NCBI GenBank assembly: GCA_973895155.1
Contig: OZ316893.1
Location: 1,674,001-1,738,000, forward strand
DNA: 64,000 nucleotides
DNA from: Marsupella aquatica
Lineage: Eukaryota; Marchantiophyta
Direction of reading: 5' to 3'
In this document: positions 56,301 through 64,000 of the stretch, piece by piece
How positions within the stretch are numbered: position 1 is the first letter of the stretch
How the letters are laid out: each line of letters begins with the position of its first letter
Notes under the pieces: generated by a model
What the model was told of the DNA's origin: nothing
The model's database searches: none
What the model saw: only the letters and a program-made list of their open reading frames with translations
Position numbers and translations under genes: made by a program

Positions 56301-59300
56301 TCAGCTTCGTGAGTGACCTGCTGTGAAACTACTGCCTGACCAAAAGGAGGATGATAGATCACTGCTTGCGGCCGGGATTGCAAGCGGAGCACACTCATTT
56401 GCCACAGGTGAAGGTCCAAGGGGTGGGGAGTAGGGACCGCGTGGCTTCCTTGGAGTGCCTGGAGCACTGTTGGCCAGACCATGCCCTTTTAAACGGACGT
56501 GGCCAAAGTTGTTGCCGACAGTGTTGACATCCGAAAGAACTCTAGGTGCCTGGGAAGAGTACAAGATGGTTGAGGGGAGACGGAATGTTTCAGTATCTGG
56601 AGCCTGAGAGAATACCGAAAAGCCGGATGTGATGCTAGACAAGGGAGGACTGCGCACTGCATTGTCAATGCCGGGAAAGTTGGGTTGTGGGAATGATGAG
56701 AAGAAGCTCGGGGTGGCATCCAGCACAGACAGGCTCGCCAGTGGAGCTCCGTCACTCACACCAGAAGTGACTGACCCTATTTGCTGAGTAGCACAACGAC
56801 TGATCTCTCCAAAGTGGTTTCCCCAGATGTCATACACCCGCTGATCTTCTTCAGGGCTTACCCCTGCCATAAACCCAGGCAACCCATCACTCTTCCTGTC
56901 AAACATATCACCAAAGCTATTGATCCGCTCGTGAGTGTACTCGCCCTTGCCACCCCACCTGTCATCCCCATTGGAATCATCATGCAAAGACTTTGCTATC
57001 TTTGCTCCCGGAGCTCGGGCAGCAGGAGGTATTGTGGATACTGGGACCAAGGCAGGTGAAGAGCCCACTGGTTTGATCATTTCCTTCATATCATCCACGC
57101 TCGGAGGAAAACTCAGTTCGGATCTCCGATTACCCCTCCGAGGAAATGAAGCGGATGTTGTCAATGCAGGACCACACTGAGAGATCCAAGGCATTCCGTC
57201 CCAACTTCTGTCCTCAGTTATGTCACCATCTTTATTTGCTACTGGAGTGTTAAGCGCAGTCTTGCGTGCAATAGTCGCCCAGTCTTTGGGAGCACCTCGT
57301 TTTCCCATAGTGCTATCACTCATCTTCTCGGAAGGTCGATTCCCCGTTCCAGATACAGTTGACCAGCTGAGATCAGTGGCTTTTGCTTGCGCCATCTCTC
57401 GTAGAGCAGTACTTGCAACATCAACACTCAAACTATCACTCCTCCTGTAAATTGGCTGAGCACCTGAAGTTTCTTGCCTCTTTCCAGTCCCAGACTTTGT
57501 AGAAGTATGTCGCTCAACCCTTACATCTAGCTTGGCAAGTGGTGAAGTTAAGTTGGGAGGGGGAGCACCTCCTACATCTTTGGAGCTGGCAAACGAATCA
57601 GGAGGAGAAACAGCATCCGGCTGCGGCTCGGAATGTAGCAAAGGACTTATTGGTCTAGAAGGGCTAGCAGGAGTTGCTGGAGAGGCTGGAGAGGAAGGAG
57701 ACGAACTTCCACTCAAGCCCTTGGAAACAGACTCGTTGTGTTTCACCACTCCCATATTGCCCCTACGCTTCTTTCTCTTGACTTTGTCTTTCTCTGTCAT
57801 GCCAGAGCCTGAGCTTGCCATCGATGGCTGTGACTTGGGCGAATTGGGCCGTGATTTAGGCGAAAGACCCTGCTTGAGCTGGTTAAACTGACTTCCTTTC
57901 CTAGGGGACCTCGGCATTGCTGGACCAGAAACCGAACCAGAGTCACTTGAAGGCGCTGAAGTTGGAAGAAGGGCAGTCTCTCCATCCACTTGTTTAGTGA
58001 AAACCAAGCTACTGTTACCTATATCTGACTTTGGAGACTTGGGCACCGATGATTGCTTCAACGGCGCTGGCAAGCTTTCCTCCAAAGGCTCAGGAGCAAC
58101 CTTGGCTTGGCCTCCATCAAACTTAGCCTGACTTCGCTTCTCTGTCATTCCCTTCCGAAAATGAGTATTAGAGGGACTCGATGACTCCCGCATTGGACTT
58201 CCCAAAGTAGACTTTTGTCCACTTAAAGCCGACGAACTTGGTATCTTCACTCTCAGACCGGGTAAGCCTGCTGGGGGAGCCATATCTGCCTTGTTACTAC
58301 CGTCCTCAGATCCAGGAGTTGCTCCCATGCTTGCTGTCAAGGTCTCTGCTACTCCCTTCAAAGCACGTACAATTCCTTTAATACTTTCCTTGGGTCTGCC
58401 GGGTCCACTTGCACCAGTCCCATCTCCTGTCCTGGACTGCACCTCTGGTTCACCAGAGCTACATTTCAAACGCCCGGACAACACGTTCGGAGGGAATAGA
58501 ATTGGACCACTTTGCCGACCACCAATTTTGTGTTGAGGGGCACACTTGAGGCCGCTGGTTGACATCTGCTCCTGTGATGGTGCCAATTCTTGCACTAGCA
58601 TGCGGCAGAAAACTGCCAGAACCACAACAAGAGCTACTATGGCCACCCAAAGGAAAGCTTTCTCCAACTTCGTGGATTGGGATATCTCTGAGCACAGAGG
58701 TAAGACGTGCTCTGGTAAGTTCGCCACCAGCGAAATCAGCACCGCGCCTGTCGATGTGATGAATTGTAAATCCCTCTGAAGTACTCCAGCAGTCGTCAGG
58801 TCCGGCTGGAACGACACAAACAGCTCTGCACTTTGGCCAGGGTCGAGAGAGAAACCGTCCTGCGAATCCAATTGAAAACCAGACCCAGAGAAACCTCCCC
58901 CGACAAGTTCTACCGCTGAGATATCCAATGGTAAGTCTCCCGTGTTCTTAGCCCAAAAACCTTTCGAAACGGGCTGTGAACATATTGTCTTGGCCAATTT
59001 TGCATCCAAAAGTCCTGCAACCTGATGCCCCACGCCGCCTGCGCAAAAGGTAATCCAAGGTAAGACATCGCTGGCCCGCACTAGGACCAGACCTTGATCG
59101 TGCATAAAGTCAAAGTGCGAAACACAATAATATCATAGAAAATAAGGTGGGCTTACAGTTTTTTTGTAGCCCTACCAGAATTCATGGGATTTTTTGTGAC
59201 ATTGAAGTCCAATTGCAGAAAATTTACGGGGGATTGTCCATCCAGAAAAGTCAGACTCCCAGAACCACCGGAGCCCTGCAAGGGTACCCATTCAACCTGC

Positions 59301-62213
59301 GTCAAATTATTCCAGAGAGAAAGAAGCCCTGTCCATTGGCATCGCTCTGGGGGACGAAACACAACTGGACCAAGAGTCGCTTCGCCATGAGGTTCAACCA
59401 GAACTTCAACAACAGCTCCATGGGCAACAGAGAATACACTGCTTGGGTTTTGTAGTGAACCACAAGCAAAGTTGCGAGCCGGAGAATCAGAACCATGCCC
59501 TTCCCCTTTGTCAGTATTTTGACGCGAAAGATAGCTGGCTTCTGCTTTTGAGCTCACTACAACTTGCACGTAAAGCGGTTTGTCGCTTGGATTCGCTACA
59601 TTCACCAAATGCAACTCTTCCGAACCAATCTGAACCACAGGGTAGAGTAGCTCAGCGTGTGCGAGGATGGAAAGTTCACCCACTGATACTGCCAAGTGAC
59701 CTTGTGATAATTCGTGACAGCACACCCTATCACCTGTGACGGCTGACGGAAGAAGTTGTGGATTCGTTGTGCGAGCTGTTCTTTCAATATCCTGCACGTG
59801 CGCATAATGAAACCTTCAGAAACAATAAGAACTACAGCGTTGAAAGCCCAAGCTTACAAAAACACTACTGTGTTTCACAGACTTGCAAAGCTCTCCAAAA
59901 AGTTGAAATTGTGCTGATACTTCCAAAAAAAGTGAACTCAGGAGTAGAAAATGAGACACGGCAATCTGGATTGAAGAGGCTCAGAGTAACCCCATGAGAA
60001 TCAACAGTCGAGACTCTGTAAACAGAGCACAGGACAGAGGCGAGAGGAAACCAAGGGGATTGAACCGTGCAACTCTCAAACCGGTAAAAGATATGCATTC
60101 CAAAAGGTGCAACGTAGACAAAAATTTAGATTTACTCGAAAGAACCTTTGCTTTCAGATCCTCGCACAGAGCCGTAGAAGCCGGGAACCTAGACAAGTGA
60201 CATTCTTGTATGGCCTTGGCCAGGGAATTCAGAAGAAATTCGACTTACCATGAAAAGAGGCATAGGTACACTGAGATCGTTCAGGAAGCGAACACGCTGT
60301 TCACTAACGGCGCCACCTTCTGGCCCGGAAATCCCTTCATCTTCCTTGGTATCACTTCTCTGAGGTACAAAGCCAACAGACCCCTGAGCAAGATCACAAT
60401 CAACAGAACCATGAAAAACCAGAGCTCGATAAGGAACCTCCACTAGTGGACTTACTGAGCTGTTGGTTCTCACTATGAGCTTCCGATCTGTTAGAAGCTC
60501 TCTCGGGTGGCACTCAACACGATCTGATGGGACTGTTTCTTCTATGCCCATGTAGGTCACTACGGCAACATCCGTCTCACATTTGGGAGCCAGCACAAGT
60601 CCTTTCATGTATTCTATGTAAACTACGTTCTCATCCTCCAATAGTAGAGAAATGTCTTCCACTTGAACAGCTTCGGTACCGGGGTTGTATAAAACGACAT
60701 TGGCTTTGCTCGTTTGGTCCTCCTTTGTTAAGACACCAAACTCAAGCACGTCAACAATTGGCTCAACAGGTGAGACATCCCGCTTAGCGTCGCCAACCTG
60801 GACATCTATTGGCAGAATAAGCACATCGTCGGATTCCTGAGTTCCCCGCAACAACTTAATGTGTAATAACCCAGAATACTTGTCAGCTGTGCGAGCCGAA
60901 AACTCTAACTCTGCAATTGGAATACTAGAATGAGGTTCAATTTCCAGTTGCCCAGGCTGCTGTCTCATTTGTATCACGGCCGACCCACCATCAATACCCT
61001 TCGGATTCTTTGGCTCAGTAAGACCAGTCTGAACGTCAACACAACGGGAGGTGCCCCTAGGGAAGGCAATGTCTCTCTCACATTCACCACTTTTGAGAGA
61101 ATTAGAGTCAAATAGAGAGGACTGTACCAATTTGCTAGGCCAGGCATATACTTCACTCACCGTGATTACCTCATCATGAGGATTATGCAAGGTGATCGTA
61201 TGTTGAAGAGTTTCTCCGGAGGTCACTCTAAAACCCTGCAGCGGCTGTACTTTATATGAGGAACCAATTCCCCTACCTTGTGCCTGAACCAAAAATCCGC
61301 CAGCACTAGTTTGCACAACGAGAAAGGCGTCAGCTACCCCGACGGCTCTTGGCAGAAAGACAATCGGTATGGAAAGCTCATCACCCGGGTCCACAACTTT
61401 TTCTTCGAAAGATGAAGCGTAGAATTGAACGTCGGTGCTGAATGGCTGGAATACTGTCAGTCGAGTACTGTTGCAAGTGTTCACCACAGTCAAAGATACA
61501 ATCCTGGGGGCGTAAACAGGTTGACAGCCCCATTCCAGAAATGGTGGAATAATGGCTACCTGGGGAGCTAACGACATAGGGCCCTGGAAAGTAGGAGAGC
61601 CCGCGTTAGTAATGAATGGGGGAGTCTCATCCTGCTTCACATCCAAATTGGTCAGAGGAGAGCATTTTACTCTCAAGCAGTCTCTGAGAAGACTCCCAAC
61701 ATGTAATCTTTCTAAATTCCGAGAAGGCTTCGCCGGTTCTAGCCCAGCATTTTCTTCTTCTGGTTTTTCTAGAGAGTTGAACTCTACCGATGGCAATGGA
61801 TTGACACTTAATCCATCTGAATTTTCACTTTCAGGCCGAGAAGAAAAAACCGACCCTTCAAATTCAGGCTCCTCGACTACCTTGCCAGAGAAACCCTCGC
61901 CAGCACTTCTGGGTGGTGGTTCACCATGTTTGTAGCGCCTCCCACTTATCCCATGTACCTGGGAAAGATCATCGGTACCCTTATGACCTCTATGCCAATC
62001 TTCGGCATACCCTGTTCGCCCATCTACCCCTGACAATTCACTTGAGCCCTTCACCTGGCCAGGCATCCCCAGAAATAACAGAAGGAGAGACCATGAAACG
62101 ACTAGCAGCATCAGTTGACTTCCCCGAGGAGCCCGCCAGAAGCTCCATGACCGATCACTGCACCATACCAGCCACCGATAAAAACATAAGCCTCTTGAAA
62201 GAAACATAGACAC
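56301..62213 (-). CDS. TMEM131-like type I membrane protein
   Basis: Three exons, 60249-62213, 59176-59791 and 56301-59092, join in phase (ATG|GTAAGT, TCTG|GTAGGG, ATCAAG|GT) to about 1790 aa. A hydrophobic N-terminal segment (about residues 33-50, LMLLVVSWSLLLLFLG) acts as signal sequence. The TMEM131 PapD-like domain lies at about 220-330 (IIPPFLEWGCQPVYAPR, STRLTVFQPFSTD). Further Ig/ASH-like beta modules follow, then a block with WAKNTGDLPLDI and LDPGQSAELFVSF before the single membrane span (about residues 1006-1027, FLWVAIVALVVVLAVF). The remaining ~760-residue cytosolic tail is Ser/Pro-rich and probably disordered, with a KRKKRR cluster. Animal TMEM131 works in ER secretory cargo (collagen) assembly; the plant role is not known. 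The second intron is only about 83 bp. Confidence 0.85.
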
Positions 62214-62544
62214 AGAGCATCAAAATCACAAACCAAAAGACGACGACATCATTCAGCCTTTCAAAAGAGTAACTCCTAATCTGTGAGGACCAAAGCAGTG
62301 TTCGGAATGAAGGAGGGAGTTTTCTATCCTAGCTGATTTAAAGCATTCGAGTGCCATAAGAGAGAATTCTGCAAAATCGGTATCATCATCTTCTACGCCA
62401 CGCAAACAAAGTCTCCCTTCAAACGGGCACTCTTCTCTGGCAAGACAGTGCCGAATCACCATCATCGCGTCGTGACATGAATTGAATTATGGTGACTAGT
62501 AGACTTTATTGTCGATCATCTAACCTCGATAAACCCGTATGTGA

Positions 62545-62547
<3 letters not shown>
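62214..62547 (-). promoter_or_regulatory. 5' leader of the TMEM131-like gene
   Basis: A 70-codon minus-strand frame with ATG at 62465 ends 40 bases before the main start. If the leader is unspliced it would be an upstream open frame. Confidence 0.35.

Positions 62548-62600
<53 letters not shown>
62548..62600. repeat. (CT)n microsatellite
   Basis: About 26 TC/CT dinucleotides. Read on the gene strand it is a (GA)n tract 335 bp before the TMEM131-like ATG, a common location for GA repeats in plant leaders and promoters. Confidence 0.95.
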
Positions 62601-62603
<3 letters not shown>

Positions 62604-64000
62604 GACTTCGGTCTGGCGCAGCAGCTTAAACTACAATTCCAATATCAAATTGCCGGCCCTCAAACTAGAGAAGGAGATGGGAGAAGTGCGAAATTGATAT
62701 CTGCGATAGAACAATTGAGCCTTGAACAAACAGTGTAAAATGATTAGCCGGCGTCTATGATTGCGAGGCAAACTAAGAGCGCAGAAAATTGAAGACTAAG
62801 GACGGAAGGGAGCGGCCCAGGACTGAGAAAGAAAAGGATATGAAGTAGGTGATATGACTTTGACGGTGATCATTCTTTCAATCCGTTCGAAGCCATAATT
62901 ATGATGAATTAAAGAAACACCGTACGACTAGAAATAACACTCCTACAGAACGTACGGCTCAGAGAGTATCGCGGAGTTATGGCGTTCACGGCAAACGAAG
63001 CCTCGTGGGAAGACCCAAACAATCAAAGACATACGGACCACCGTAGTGAAGACCACCGAGAGCCAAGCTTGCATATCACGCTTGGACTCCGACATCTTCG
63101 ACAGCACCAGTCTACAAGAATGCAAAGCTGCCACTCCGTCCCCCCTTCACTCCCTCCCTCCTTGTTACACGGGATACGATGTTGGTCTTCGAGCGACCAC
63201 AACGGATACGAACATGTTACACGAACGCACTCAACGTCGTCGAACAAACTGTTCATGGGAGTATTCAGAGTCGTTCTCAAATTCCAGGATGTAAATGGAA
63301 TGTCGTCTGTCCGTGAACCGTGGTGCTACCATCCTGGTTTGCTTCCCAGAGGCAGAGAGAATAAATGTCTTCTTCGTACGTTTGTGAGTACACGATTCGC
63401 CCCAAGGACACCAGTCGTCCACCGTGAACAGTGATAGTTTCGCCGTATCGAGGAAATTCCGGCCGATCAGAGAAGGCATCCCTTCTTCTTGGACACTCCG
63501 CTTCACCGAATAAATAGCTCCTTCGGTGCTTCGGGATTTCCCACAAAATGCCCAATTGAATTCGAGATTCCTTAAGTTTTGTCAGGAGCTGGATCATCTT
63601 CAGTCCCAGTTCTTAAAAGTGTAGACCAGACAGGGCGATTCGGGCGGAAAGCATCCGAAGAAACCAGTGGAGGTTGGACACCCGCTAGTGTATGCTAAGC
63701 TCGGTTCCATCTGTACGTTCTTAAACTAGTCGACCAACGAGTCAATCAAAGACGATTGAGAATCAGTACTGGGACACCAGAGTCCAGTCATAACACTGAG
63801 GTCGCTCCCAGATATCCAAGAAATTGCAGCCAGCACAAAGCAGCCGTTTCTCGCTGAGTACCTTGTCCCAGTCCCGATAACAATACCGCTGTTACTGAAG
63901 CTGGGCCGGAGGACATCATTGTCAACTCTTGTGCGAGGGTGTGTGCTGGAAGCGAGCAATCAGTCATGTCCTTTGCCAGTCAGAGTAGCATATTCGTGAG
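62601..64000. other. Right end, no supported gene
   Basis: Frames at 62979-63434 (plus), 62943-63134, 63023-63280, 63277-63597 and 63726-63959 (minus) are 63-151 codons but show no recognisable domain and no phase-consistent exon chain. A gene cut by the right edge cannot be excluded. Confidence 0.4.

Noticed and set aside
62979-63597. Long frames on both strands near the right edge
   Set aside because: Frames overlap antisense to one another with no domain; cannot choose a coding strand.

Overview
This is nuclear DNA from a land plant. It is AT-rich, its genes contain GT-AG introns, and it carries Ty1/copia retrotransposons with the initiator-tRNA-Met primer site TGGTATCAGAGC, MITEs and minisatellites. 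Two genes narrow the source. One is a VAPYRIN-type MSP/ankyrin gene (21.5-23.1 kb), a family tied to arbuscular mycorrhiza. The other is a three-exon CFAP144/FAM183 gene (17.0-14.7 kb, minus), a flagellar protein. Together they suggest a plant with swimming sperm (bryophyte, lycophyte or fern), probably one able to form mycorrhiza. This is inference; the species is not identified.

Layout. 0-3 kb: minus-strand gene, cut by the left edge, with a RhoGAP-like domain reconstructed over phase-consistent exons; the arginine finger is missing. 4.3-6.7 kb: a MITE, a tandem duplication split by a solo LTR, and a dispersed repeat. 7.8-9.7 kb: plus-strand gene of about seven short exons, family unknown. 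10-14.6 kb: no supported gene. 14.7-17.0 kb: CFAP144. 17.4-17.8 kb: a Harbinger-like MITE. 19.2-20.0 kb: inverted pseudogene copy of CFAP144 exon 2 and flanks. 20.0-20.7 kb: nested minisatellite. 21.5-23.1 kb: VAPYRIN-like gene. 23-31 kb: intergenic, with a solo copia LTR (28.5 kb) and a degenerate repeat array (29.3-30.6 kb). 32.0-34.3 kb: two-exon MYND zinc-finger/MSS51-like gene. 34-41 kb: mostly empty with small tandem repeats. 41.7-52 kb: an old plus-strand copia element interrupted by a younger, complete but coding-defective minus-strand copia element (43888-49916, TSD CTTAT). 52-56 kb: intergenic. 56.3-62.2 kb: three-exon minus-strand TMEM131-like gene with a GA-repeat leader. 62.6-64 kb: no supported gene.

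The genes are independent eukaryotic units, not an operon. Intron-containing genes were assembled by hand from reading frame, splice sites and phase, so their edges are predictions. Nothing seen amounts to a clearly new molecular system. The best leads are the GAP-dead RhoGAP-like protein, the unrecognised 7.8-9.7 kb gene, the CFAP144 duplicate, and the two retrotransposon insertion histories.
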